From NCBI GenBank assembly GCA_047605645.1, contig JASGFJ010000001.1, positions 124,001 through 188,000 of the forward strand: a stretch of 64,000 nt of DNA. Direction: 5' to 3'. The notes beneath the pieces are model-generated. The model was not told the origin of the DNA. It ran no database searches and saw nothing but the letters and a program-made list of their open reading frames with translations. The position numbers were made by a program, and so were the translations under genes. The stretch is from UBA1309 sp047605645. Lineage in GTDB: Bacteria; Bacteroidota; Bacteroidia; Bacteroidales; Dysgonomonadaceae. Positions 26,142-34,581 of this stretch are shown one piece after another; the first letter of the stretch is position 1, and the number at the start of each line of letters is the position of its first letter.

Positions 26142-29100
26142 CTAGAATTGAACTTTTATGCTGAATCCCAGGCTTCGTAAACTGGGCTGCATAAAATAGT
26201 CGAACCCTTGATAGTAAGTGCCTGTAGAGGCGGTAATCTCCGGATCGTACGGGGCTTTGTTATATATCATCCAAAGGTTTCGTCCGATAAGAGCGAGGCT
26301 AAGCTGATCGACATATCCTTTGAACCATTTTTTAGGGAATGTGTAGCCAAGTGTTGCTTCACGTAGCCGGACATTGGTGGAACTGTAGATGTATTCCGAT
26401 AGGATTCCGGTGGTTCCTCCCCCTACAACAGAGTAATAATTTTCAGGGTTTAAGCGTCCTTCATTGACTAATACGCCTCCTTCATCGCGGGCTTTTGCCG
26501 AAACTTCTGAAACACCGAATCTATCCATCAGGGCTTGCGTGGCAGAAACGCCGACTCCTCCGACACGTGCATCGAATAGAAAACTTAAATCAAATCCTTT
26601 GATTGAAAACGAGTTGTTCCAGCCCAGATTGTATTTGGGATTCACATTCCCTGCTTTTATCCAGTTGGTCGGATCTGCCGTCACAGCTCCGCTTTCTCCG
26701 TCTACATGTACGTATCCATTGTGGTCTTTTCTTAAGGTGGACACATAGATATCTCCCATCCGGCTTCCTTCACGTAATTCCATCCGGTATGAACCATTTG
26801 CACTTACAATAAATGAACTTCTGCTCATGCTTTCGCCGGTTGTCGGATCGATCGTACCCTCCGGGACAAGCTCTTTTATTTTGTTCCGGTTGGAAGAATA
26901 TGTCAGATTGGAGTTCCAGGTTAGAGGACCGAACTGATTTTTGTATCCGAGTGTAAGCTCAATACCCTGGTTGTTCACTTTCCCTGCATTGATGTATGCG
27001 CTATTGACGCCCACCGCACTAGCTCCGGCTTCAATCTGAAAAAGTTGATTGTGGGTATTGGTGTTATAGTATGTCAGATCTAGGTTGAACTGATCTTTCA
27101 GAAAACGGATATTTGTTCCGGTTTCAAATGCTTTGGTTAATTCCGGTTTTAATCCGACAGCCGGATAAAAAGAGATCAGATTTAGACTTCCGTTTGTCAT
27201 GCCATAGGAGTTCCGGGTGATGTATCGGCGGGGTGCATTCCCTACTTCGCTGTATGAACCACGGATTTTCATAAACGAAATGTAATCTTTGGGCATCTTA
27301 CATATATCGTTGAGCATTCCTGACAATCCCACAGACGGATAGAAAAAGGAAGTCCCGTTGGAGGTAAATGCCAACTGTGAAGCCCATTCGTTCCTGGCGG
27401 TTAAGTCAAGATATACCACGCCCTTGTATCCCAATTGGAAAGTCGCGAACAGGGCTTGTGTCTGATCGTGATATTCTGATTGAATGGGTTTGGTCTGTGA
27501 ATCGCCCATGTCGATATTTGCGAAAGAAAAGAAGTTAGGAACCAGCGAAAGGAATCCTTCCAATCCGGTGATTTCGTTTTTGGCGTCCATGATGCTTGCT
27601 CCCGCAGTAGCCCGCATGGAGAAATCCTCTCCGAAACGCTTGTCTATATTGGCCAACAGATCGGCATAAGTCTGCCTGTCGGTCAGTTTCCGGTTTTGAT
27701 AGTAGCCATTTTCCGAAGCGAATAACGGATCGGCGGAAGCTGAAATCTTTCGGGTGAAAATATTGTCTGTGTTATCCATACGGACGCGGCCTGCCAGATT
27801 CAACCACTTCGTTACATCATATTTCAGAGCAGTGGTGAATGAATAGCGATTGGTCTTGTTTTTGAATTTTTCTTTATGGACAATCCAATATGGGTTTTGC
27901 ATGCCTAAACCCTGGTCTCTGTAATCGGCCCAGAATTGGGTATTGAAATTTCGTTCAGGATTGTATCTTTCGTATATCTTGTATTTCTCAATATCGTCTC
28001 CACGCGGAAACAGGTATATAGGTAACAGGGGATTGTGAAATTGACCTTGTGTCATCATATTGACATCCTTATGGTCGACGTATGAGAAAGAAAGGTCAAG
28101 GCTTAGTTTGTTTTTGATGAGGTCGGTAGAATTTCTGACGTTTAGGTTCAACCGGGTTAAATCGTTGTTGGGGATAATGCCTCTTGCTGCCATAGAACCG
28201 ATAGACACATAGGTCTGATTCATCTCAGAGCCGACAGAGGTGCTCAATGAATTCATTTCGGTATACGCTGTTTGGAAGAAATCCTTGGGGCGATAGGGGT
28301 TGGCTGTTCCGGGTGCCCCCCAACTGTTGAATCCTCTGTCTTTACTGCCATATCTGTCCTGGAATTTTGGCATCACAAATGGTGTCATAAACTGAGTGTT
28401 GTTGGAATAGCTTGCTTTTAGTTTCCCCGTAGCGCCTTTTTTTGTCGTCACCAGCACAACTCCGTTAGCTCCCTGGCTTCCATAAAGTGCTGCCGCTGCT
28501 GCACCGGTCAGGATGGAGATGCTTTCCACGTCGTCCGTATTTAGAAATGAAACCGGATCACTGTCTCCTCCATCGGGCGATTCGTAAAAAGAATCGGGTT
28601 GGTCTTGCCTGGTGTTCATTATCGGAACGCCGTCAATGACATACAAGGCATTGTTCTCGCCAAATAGTGATTTTGTCCCGCGCATGACAACACGGGAAGA
28701 GCCTCCGATTCCCGATGCACTGTTATTGATTTGTACACCTGCAATTTTCCCCGAAAGGCTGTTGATGAAGTTGGCATCTTTCACGGAGGTCAGTTCACCC
28801 GCTTTGATTTCCTGTACATTGTATGTCAAGGCTTTGGTCTCGCGTTTGATACCCAGTGCCGTGACAACAAAATCCCCGAGCACGATGTTGTCTTCTTTCA
28901 TGATTATATGAAATGTCTTTGCATTTCCAACAAGCTTTTCTTGCGTTATATAGCCCATGTATGAAAAAACGATCACCTCTTTTCCGGATGCTTTTATGGT
29001 ATATTTACCGTCTGTGTCGGTGAAAACTCCGCTGGTTGTCCCTTTGATTATCACATTCACTCCGGCAAGCGGATTGTTACCGGTGTCTACAACAGTACCG

Positions 29101-29528
29101 GAGAGTGTCTTTTTGGAAACGGATGATTGTTGTGCAGAGTATGTGAAATCAGGATGTTCTCTTTTGTTCTTTAAGACAATGTGCGATCCTTCCATTGAGT
29201 AGATGATGTCGGTATTTTTAAGTACATTGTTCAGTACCTGATAAACCGGCTTGTTTACCATATTAATCGAAACCTTGCGTTTCAATTCCACTTTGTCGTT
29301 GTAGATAAACAGATAGTCGGTCTGCTTCTCTATTTCGGAGAGAATCTGTTCGAGTTGTGCATTGCTTTTCCGGATAGATACTTTGGCATTCTGAGAAAAA
29401 GAATTTTCTGAAAAAACAGCAGATACTCCGAAGAAAAGGAATAATAGAGTTAATCTCATGATTCTGCAAAAAAGGTTAAATTGTTTCTTTTTCTTCAGGA
29501 TGAACTCCTGAAAGACATTTTTTTTCAT
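26142..29528 (-). CDS. susC: SusC/RagA TonB-dependent glycan transporter with STN domain
   Basis: Encodes 1128 residues. After a long signal region (1-46) comes an STN domain (about 50-120, ILSEIEKQTDYLFIYND), a carboxypeptidase-regulatory-like domain (about 142-215, LSGTVVDTGNNPLAGVNVII), the TonB box/plug (about 220-365, VMRGTKSLFGENNALYVIDG, ILTGAAAAALYGSQGANGVV), and a large beta-barrel ending in aromatic SIKVQF. The STN domain is the part that signals to a FecR anti-sigma factor when substrate is bound; both FecR and an ECF sigma gene lie just upstream on the same strand. Imports oligosaccharides made by the surface GH18 enzyme. Confidence 0.95.
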   Translation of the reverse strand: MKKNVFQEFILKKKKQFNLFCRIMRLTLLFLFFGVSAVFSENSFSQNAKVSIRKSNAQLEQILSEIEKQTDYLFIYNDKVELKRKVSINMVNKPVYQVLNNVLKNTDIIYSMEGSHIVLKNKREHPDFTYSAQQSSVSKKTLSGTVVDTGNNPLAGVNVIIKGTTSGVFTDTDGKYTIKASGKEVIVFSYMGYITQEKLVGNAKTFHIIMKEDNIVLGDFVVTALGIKRETKALTYNVQEIKAGELTSVKDANFINSLSGKIAGVQINNSASGIGGSSRVVMRGTKSLFGENNALYVIDGVPIMNTRQDQPDSFYESPDGGDSDPVSFLNTDDVESISILTGAAAAALYGSQGANGVVLVTTKKGATGKLKASYSNNTQFMTPFVMPKFQDRYGSKDRGFNSWGAPGTANPYRPKDFFQTAYTEMNSLSTSVGSEMNQTYVSIGSMAARGIIPNNDLTRLNLNVRNSTDLIKNKLSLDLSFSYVDHKDVNMMTQGQFHNPLLPIYLFPRGDDIEKYKIYERYNPERNFNTQFWADYRDQGLGMQNPYWIVHKEKFKNKTNRYSFTTALKYDVTKWLNLAGRVRMDNTDNIFTRKISASADPLFASENGYYQNRKLTDRQTYADLLANIDKRFGEDFSMRATAGASIMDAKNEITGLEGFLSLVPNFFSFANIDMGDSQTKPIQSEYHDQTQALFATFQLGYKGVVYLDLTARNEWASQLAFTSNGTSFFYPSVGLSGMLNDICKMPKDYISFMKIRGSYSEVGNAPRRYITRNSYGMTNGSLNLISFYPAVGLKPELTKAFETGTNIRFLKDQFNLDLTYYNTNTHNQLFQIEAGASAVGVNSAYINAGKVNNQGIELTLGYKNQFGPLTWNSNLTYSSNRNKIKELVPEGTIDPTTGESMSRSSFIVSANGSYRMELREGSRMGDIYVSTLRKDHNGYVHVDGESGAVTADPTNWIKAGNVNPKYNLGWNNSFSIKGFDLSFLFDARVGGVGVSATQALMDRFGVSEVSAKARDEGGVLVNEGRLNPENYYSVVGGGTTGILSEYIYSSTNVRLREATLGYTFPKKWFKGYVDQLSLALIGRNLWMIYNKAPYDPEITASTGTYYQGFDYFMQPSLRSLGFSIKVQF

Positions 29529-29673
29529 AGATTTAAGGTGTTAATAGATGAATACAGTCTGACAATTGTATTTGTTTTTTTAGGTCAATAATTGCGTCAA
29601 CAATTATTGACCTTCTGCTTTTAAATTTGCTTTTCCATAGGCTTTTCCTGTGTTTTAGGGGGAATACTGTTGA

Positions 29674-30633
29674 TTATTTAATGTAGATTTTATGCCTGCC
29701 TGATGCAAATTCGTATTGGAATCCGGCCTCTTTCTGAAGCACTTTTAAGGCATATTCAATGCCATCGGCAACCTTGAACTTTCCGGTAAAGGATCGTCCT
29801 TCTATCTTTTTGTTTTCAATCGTAATCTTAACATCGTAAATTTTTTCAAAGGTTCTCATGATGTCCTGAAAAGATTCACGGCGAAAACTGATTAATCCGT
29901 TTCTCCATTCATAAGCAGCAGGGTCATTGACATCTTTTACAAGAAGTTTTCCGTTTTTCATGCAAGTCTTTTTATCGGGTTTCAGAAGGACGGTTGCACT
30001 GTCTTTGCCCTGAAGACTTACCCGGACACTTCCTTCCAGAAGCATTGTCTCGAAATTTTCATATTCTCCTGAATAGTCCAAAACATCGAATTTGGTACCC
30101 AATGCTTCTATTTTCGCATGAGGCGATTTGACGATAAACGGCCGTTGCTTGTTTTTTGCAACTTCGAAATAGGCTTGCCCATCCACCAGAACAATCCTTT
30201 CTTTTGTATTGAAATCGACCGGATACTTAATTGTTGTCATTGCATTTAGCCACACCTGTGTTCCATCAGGCAAAACAAGGTTTATCCGTTGTCCTGCCGG
30301 CACTCTTATTTCTTGCATCATCAGGGGGGCACTTTTCTTTTCATCCGACGGAAAAAAATACCGGTAAGATAGAAGTGTTACCAATGCAATTGCAGCTATC
30401 TTGCATATCTCTCCGATGATTCGTCTCCTCTTGTTTTTGTTTGCATAGGGTTTATTTGTGCTGTCTTGAGTATTGTTGTAGCCGCTGTTTAAAATTAAAG
30501 CATCGTATAGTTTCCTTTCTTCACGAAAACGCTTTGCATTTTCAGAAGATGCTTCTACCCATGTCCGTACAATTCCGTTTTCTTTATCGGAAGTCAGCCC
30601 CTCAAAAAATCTATATAATAATTCTGAATTCAT
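29674..30633 (-). CDS. FecR-family anti-sigma factor
   Basis: Encodes 319 residues. An N-terminal cytoplasmic anti-sigma region (YRFFEGLTSDKENGIVRTW) is followed by one membrane segment (about 76-94), the FecR domain (about 105-215, PAGQRINLVLPDGTQVWLNA, EAYFEV-like VDGQAYFEV), and a C-terminal DUF4974-type region (about 250-319). It would hold the ECF sigma factor inactive until the SusC STN domain signals. About 145 bases separate it from susC, room for an ECF-sigma-dependent promoter. Confidence 0.92.
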   Translation of the reverse strand: MNSELLYRFFEGLTSDKENGIVRTWVEASSENAKRFREERKLYDALILNSGYNNTQDSTNKPYANKNKRRRIIGEICKIAAIALVTLLSYRYFFPSDEKKSAPLMMQEIRVPAGQRINLVLPDGTQVWLNAMTTIKYPVDFNTKERIVLVDGQAYFEVAKNKQRPFIVKSPHAKIEALGTKFDVLDYSGEYENFETMLLEGSVRVSLQGKDSATVLLKPDKKTCMKNGKLLVKDVNDPAAYEWRNGLISFRRESFQDIMRTFEKIYDVKITIENKKIEGRSFTGKFKVADGIEYALKVLQKEAGFQYEFASGRHKIYIK

Positions 30634-30800
30634 TTTTCTATGTTTCTAAATAAATAACTGATGAATGTGTGGTCGCCCTAGTTGAAAAATCTTGTTATTC
30701 AGTAATCCTGTAAAATTAATTTTATGTGGATTTGTGTTTATGTTGTTTATTTTCAGTGGAATAGTGCTGTATTCGCTTGCGGCTAATTATGAATATTTAT

Positions 30801-31364
30801 TTACATATAAAAAATAAGAATGAGCTGAAAGAGATAATCTTTCAGGTTCTTCCGAAGTTTGGAGAGAGCCTTTGCTATATGGAATTCGACTCCTTTGTTG
30901 GTGATTCCCAGAATTTGGGCAATCTCTTTATGCGATTTGTTTTGATATCTACTCATGCTGAATACTTCTAATGTCCTGGGAGATAGTGAGGCCAGTGTCT
31001 TCTTTATGATTGTTTGAACTTCCGTCGAAAATAATTCCTGCGGGTCACAGGCTTCCAGAGAGGATATGCGTGTCTCTAGTTCCCACTCGGCATTTTTCTG
31101 CATCGAGGACAGGATGCGTGCTTTGATCTCAGCCCTGTTTAGGTGACTGAGGCATTTGTTTTTAACAGTTGTGAATAAATATGCCGGGATATTTGTCTCG
31201 TGAGTGAAATCAGCTCTGTGTTCCCAGCATGATGTAAAGGCTTCGGAAACAATGTCTTCCGAAATAGAATGATCCCGGACATAAGAATAGGCAAACTTCA
31301 AAAATCGATTCCAGTAATCATCGTAAAGCTTATTAAAAGTCGATAAGTTCAACGGACTATCCAT
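30801..31364 (-). CDS. ECF-type RNA polymerase sigma factor
   Basis: ATG at 31364 gives about 187 residues (MDSPLNLSTF); upstream in-frame codons to 31421 would add a Cys/Lys-rich extension not typical of the family. Region 2 (YDDYWNRFLKFAYSYVRDHS then ISEDIVSEAFTSCW) and region 4 (LSPRTLEVFSMSRYQNKSHK, then EIAQILGITNKGVEFHI) are complete. It is expected to drive susC and downstream genes when released by FecR. The 167-base gap to the FecR gene is unusually wide for such pairs. Confidence 0.92.
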   Translation of the reverse strand: MDSPLNLSTFNKLYDDYWNRFLKFAYSYVRDHSISEDIVSEAFTSCWEHRADFTHETNIPAYLFTTVKNKCLSHLNRAEIKARILSSMQKNAEWELETRISSLEACDPQELFSTEVQTIIKKTLASLSPRTLEVFSMSRYQNKSHKEIAQILGITNKGVEFHIAKALSKLRKNLKDYLFQLILIFYM

Positions 31365-31752
31365 AAAATTAGTAGTTACGCTTTTCTTTTTTAAACAACT
31401 AGAAATACAAAAATAATTCAACTCTTTCCGGAAAAACCTTGTGATGAGTTGAATACGAATAGTGGTGAGATCAGCTAAGGTATTGTCCCCGGCTTCAGTG
31501 CTTATCCTGATTTATTTTTTCATTAAAAGAATAAATCCGACTGTTTATTTGAAGATATTATTCGAGAGCCCCAGGTTTTGTTACAATTGCAAGGATTACC
31601 ATCTCGAGAATATGTGTTCAATTCAAAGTTAGAATATATGTGAAGGCAAAGATGGTGAAAAAGATGCTAATAAAAGAACAGACAGCCCGGAAATTTTCCA
31701 TATTCAAAATGAAATGGATGGTGGATTCTGTCTCTTTCTATTGATATACAAT
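31365..31752. other. Gene-free spacer
   Basis: AT-rich sequence upstream of the sigma-factor gene; expected to carry its promoter. No open frame or RNA gene that I can support. Confidence 0.4.
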
Positions 31753-31786
31753 AAAATATCCTGAACAAGCCTGTTCAGGATATTTT
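31753..31786 (-). terminator. Strong hairpin terminator after mltG
   Basis: A 15-bp perfect stem (AAAATATCCTGAACA with its complement) with a 4-base loop AGCC lies 60 bases past the mltG stop. A/T-rich ends on both arms allow use in both orientations. Confidence 0.85.
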
Positions 31787-31845
31787 GCTTTTGCAGAAAT
31801 AAAAATGAATCTGTTTCTTGCAAATACAATGTTTGTCCGTTGTCC

Positions 31846-32886
31846 TTATTTCATTATATTTCGTTCATTCAATGCTTTCTGGTATTTCATTGCATTGATA
31901 TGATGTTCTGCAAATGTTTCTGCAAAATTATGACGTCCCGAGAAGTCATCCTTGGCACACATATACAGATACTTATGGTCTGTATAGTTCAATACGCCGT
32001 CTATTGCTTTTGCAGATGGGATGCGAATTGGGCCGGGAGGCAATCCTTTGTTTATGTATGTATTGTACGGAGAATTTACCTTCAGGTGCTCCAGGAGGAT
32101 TCTCCTTAAGGTAAAGTCGTTTACAGCAAATTTGACTGTGGGATCGGCCTGTAGCGGTTGGTTGTTGCGCAAGCGATTCAGGTACAATCCGGCAACCATG
32201 GGGTATTCGTCCACAAAGCGACATTCTTCCTCTACAATAGAAGCAAGGGTCATGACTTCTATCGGGGATAATTTTACACGACTGAGTTTTGCCTTGCGTG
32301 ATTCGTTCCAGAAACGTTGGTAGTTTTTATTCATCCGGAGTAAAAAATCGCGAGGCTCAATATTCCAGTAATACTCGTATGTGTCGGGAATGAACATACA
32401 GATGATGGTATTGGTGTCAAACCCTAATTTTCGGCATAAAGCAGAATCATTCAGCAGGCTGGTCAGGGTTTGTTGGCCGAACATAAACTGGCCGCCTATT
32501 TTTTCTGTCAATTCCTGTTTGGTGCGGATGTTGTTGAATGTGAGTTTGACCGGTGTCTGAGAACCGTTTCTTAAGTTTCGGAAAATACGCAGGATGCCTT
32601 GTCCTTCTTTTATGGCATAGCGTCCTTCTTTCATTTTGGAAGGATATCCGGTTGAAGAAGCCATGGATTTGAATATCCATAAGCCCTTGATGTGTGCGCT
32701 GTCGTCCAATTGACGGAGCAGTTCTTTATAACTTTTTTTATTATCAATATATAGATACGTGGTTTTTTTGATGTCAAACCCGCTTATAAATAAGCTTTTA
32801 AGTATAAAAAAAGCGATGACTGCCAGGCAGACAAGCGCAATTCCCCAATTTCTGAAGGTGTTGTTTTTATTATTTTCCGGTTTCAT
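31846..32886 (-). CDS. mltG: Endolytic peptidoglycan transglycosylase MltG (YceG-like)
   Basis: Encodes 346 residues with one N-terminal membrane segment (about 12-32) and a YceG domain. The catalytic block MTLASIVEEECRFVDEYPMV with its conserved Glu is present (about 210-230), followed by YLNRLRNNQPLQADPTVKFA and a C-terminal GLPPGPIRIPS segment. MltG cuts nascent glycan strands at the inner membrane and sets strand length. Single-gene unit ending at the hairpin at 31753. Confidence 0.93.
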   Translation of the reverse strand: MKPENNKNNTFRNWGIALVCLAVIAFFILKSLFISGFDIKKTTYLYIDNKKSYKELLRQLDDSAHIKGLWIFKSMASSTGYPSKMKEGRYAIKEGQGILRIFRNLRNGSQTPVKLTFNNIRTKQELTEKIGGQFMFGQQTLTSLLNDSALCRKLGFDTNTIICMFIPDTYEYYWNIEPRDFLLRMNKNYQRFWNESRKAKLSRVKLSPIEVMTLASIVEEECRFVDEYPMVAGLYLNRLRNNQPLQADPTVKFAVNDFTLRRILLEHLKVNSPYNTYINKGLPPGPIRIPSAKAIDGVLNYTDHKYLYMCAKDDFSGRHNFAETFAEHHINAMKYQKALNERNIMK

Positions 32887-32945
32887 TGTGTTTCAATAAT
32901 GACGGTACAAAAGTATCATTTTCTATTAAAATATATGTTCAAATT

Positions 32946-32976
32946 CTTGTTAAATCAAAACTAAGACTTATCTTTG
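32946..32976 (+). promoter_or_regulatory. Bacteroidales-type promoter for tRNA-Ser
   Basis: TATCTTTG at 32969-32976 matches the Bacteroidota -7 box TAnnTTTG, with CTTG at 32946-32949 about 19 bases upstream in the -33 position. The box ends 27 bases before the tRNA. Confidence 0.65.
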
Positions 32977-33003
32977 CACCGCAGTTATGAAAACTGTCAG
33001 TCT

Positions 33004-33090
33004 GGAAGTGTGGGTGAGTGGCTGAAACCACCAGTTTGCTAAACTGACGTACGGGTAACCGTACCACGAGTTCGAATCTCGTCGCTTCCG
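33004..33090 (+). tRNA. tRNA-Ser(GCT)
   Basis: An 87-base class II tRNA. The acceptor stem GGAAGTG (33004-33010) pairs with CGCTTCC (33083-33089), discriminator G33090. The anticodon GCT is at 33038-33040, the variable arm is long (about 33047-33065, TACGG/CCGTA stem), and the T arm has GTTCGAATC. CCA is not encoded. It reads AGC/AGU serine codons. Confidence 0.95.
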
Positions 33091-33100
33091 CAGACATTTG

Positions 33101-33134
33101 AAAATCCCGAATTCTTTGTTCGGGATTTTTTATT
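33101..33134 (+). terminator. Terminator after tRNA-Ser
   Basis: An 11-bp stem (AAAATCCCGAA with TTCGGGATTTT), 7-base loop, followed by T-rich sequence, 11 bases past the tRNA. Confidence 0.85.
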
Positions 33135-33243
33135 TTTCCACCACTTCTTTTCATCCGCCGGAACCTGAAATATTATTAACTTTGTAAACATCGGTCAGCT
33201 ATTGTCTGTTCTGACTATGAATGAATGTGCACAAAATTGAATT

Positions 33244-34581
33244 ATGAGTGTTAAAATCCTTATCATCGAAGACGACTTTTCCTTTAGTGAAATTCTTAAA
33301 CAATGGTCAAAAAGAACCGGATATCTTGTTTCGATAGCTAATTCTGTTAAAATGGCCAAAGAGTTTATCCGGAAGAAAAACAATGACTTTGATTTGATTC
33401 TGACAGACTTGAGGCTGCCGGATGGAGACGGCATCGTGTTTTTGTCGTGGTTGCGCGAAACGGGAAGTTTGATTCCGGTTATTGTTATGACCGGTTATGC
33501 CGAAATAGCAACGGCAGTCTCTGCAATGAAGCTGGGTGCATTCGATTATCTTCCGAAGCCCATTCAGCCGGATATCCTTAAGCAAAAAATAGATCAGGCC
33601 ATTCAACAGAAACCCTTGCTCCAAGAGCAGCATAAGGCACAGCAGCAAGAAACTGTCGCGTCTCATCAGGTGGTATACGCACAGAGTGTTCCGATGAAAA
33701 AGATGTATGAGGAAATTGATCTGGTGGCACCCACCAACCTGTCTGTTTTGATTATTGGAGAAAGCGGTACCGGCAAAGAATACGCTGCCAGAATGCTGCA
33801 TGCTCAAAGTAGCCGTAAATCGGCACCGTTTATTGCAGTCGACTGTGGTATTCTTTCGCGTGAACTAGCCCCGAGTGAATTGTTCGGACATCTGAAAGGT
33901 TCGTTTACTTCTGCCGAGGCCGATAAGAAAGGTGTTTTTGAACAAGCCAATGGCGGAACGGTGTTTCTGGATGAAATAGAGAACCTGTCGCCCGATGTGC
34001 AAACCCAATTGCTTCGTGCTTTGCAGGAGCGGAAAGTGCGTCCGGTGGGAGCCTCAAATGATATCCCGGTGGATGTACGTATTGTGAGTGCGACAAACGA
34101 GAACCTGGACAAAATGATTGCAGAAGGGAGATTCAGGGAAGACCTTTACCACCGAATCAATGAATTTTCGATACGTATTCCTGCATTACGCGATAGAAAA
34201 GAAGATATTTCTCTTTATGCACAGCGTTTCCTGGAAGAAGCTAATGTGGAATTATCCCAACAAGCCAAGGGCTTTTCGGAAGAGGCGATGGAGTTGCTGA
34301 TGGGGTATTCATGGAGTGGAAATTTGCGTGAGTTGCGCAATGTGGTCAGGCGGGCGGTTTTATTTGCTAAAAATGGAAAAGTAACCCCCCAAATTCTTCC
34401 GGAATATTTGACCGAAAGAATTATAGAGCCTCAGCTTGTATTGCATTCGGAGGATGAAAAAGAGCAGATTATTACCATTCTCCGCATAGTGAAAGGAAAC
34501 AAAGCGGCTGCAGCCAGACTGTTGAAAATAAGTCGTAAAACCTTATACAACAAAATGCATGAATACGGATTGGAATTGTAA
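33244..34581 (+). CDS. Sigma-54-dependent response regulator (NtrC family) with altered GAFTGA motif
   Basis: Encodes 445 residues: receiver domain (1-120, phosphoacceptor Asp55, LTDLRLPDGDG), AAA+ sigma-54 activator domain (about 145-365; Walker A GESGTGKE at 172-179, Walker B GGTVFLDEIENL, RREDLYHR-like FREDLYHRINEF) and a C-terminal Fis-type HTH (AAARLLKISRKTLYNKM). The loop that normally reads GAFTGA and contacts sigma-54 reads GSFTSA (219-224). Its stop directly abuts the stop of the hybrid kinase on the other strand (34581/34582), so the two are probably a signalling pair. A TAACTTTG box at 33177-33184 may be its -7 element. Confidence 0.92.
   Translation: MSVKILIIEDDFSFSEILKQWSKRTGYLVSIANSVKMAKEFIRKKNNDFDLILTDLRLPDGDGIVFLSWLRETGSLIPVIVMTGYAEIATAVSAMKLGAFDYLPKPIQPDILKQKIDQAIQQKPLLQEQHKAQQQETVASHQVVYAQSVPMKKMYEEIDLVAPTNLSVLIIGESGTGKEYAARMLHAQSSRKSAPFIAVDCGILSRELAPSELFGHLKGSFTSAEADKKGVFEQANGGTVFLDEIENLSPDVQTQLLRALQERKVRPVGASNDIPVDVRIVSATNENLDKMIAEGRFREDLYHRINEFSIRIPALRDRKEDISLYAQRFLEEANVELSQQAKGFSEEAMELLMGYSWSGNLRELRNVVRRAVLFAKNGKVTPQILPEYLTERIIEPQLVLHSEDEKEQIITILRIVKGNKAAAARLLKISRKTLYNKMHEYGLEL

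Noticed and set aside
33047..33090. tRNA-Ser 3' end as an integration site
   Set aside because: No integrase gene and no repeated copy of the tRNA 3' end was seen in the window.
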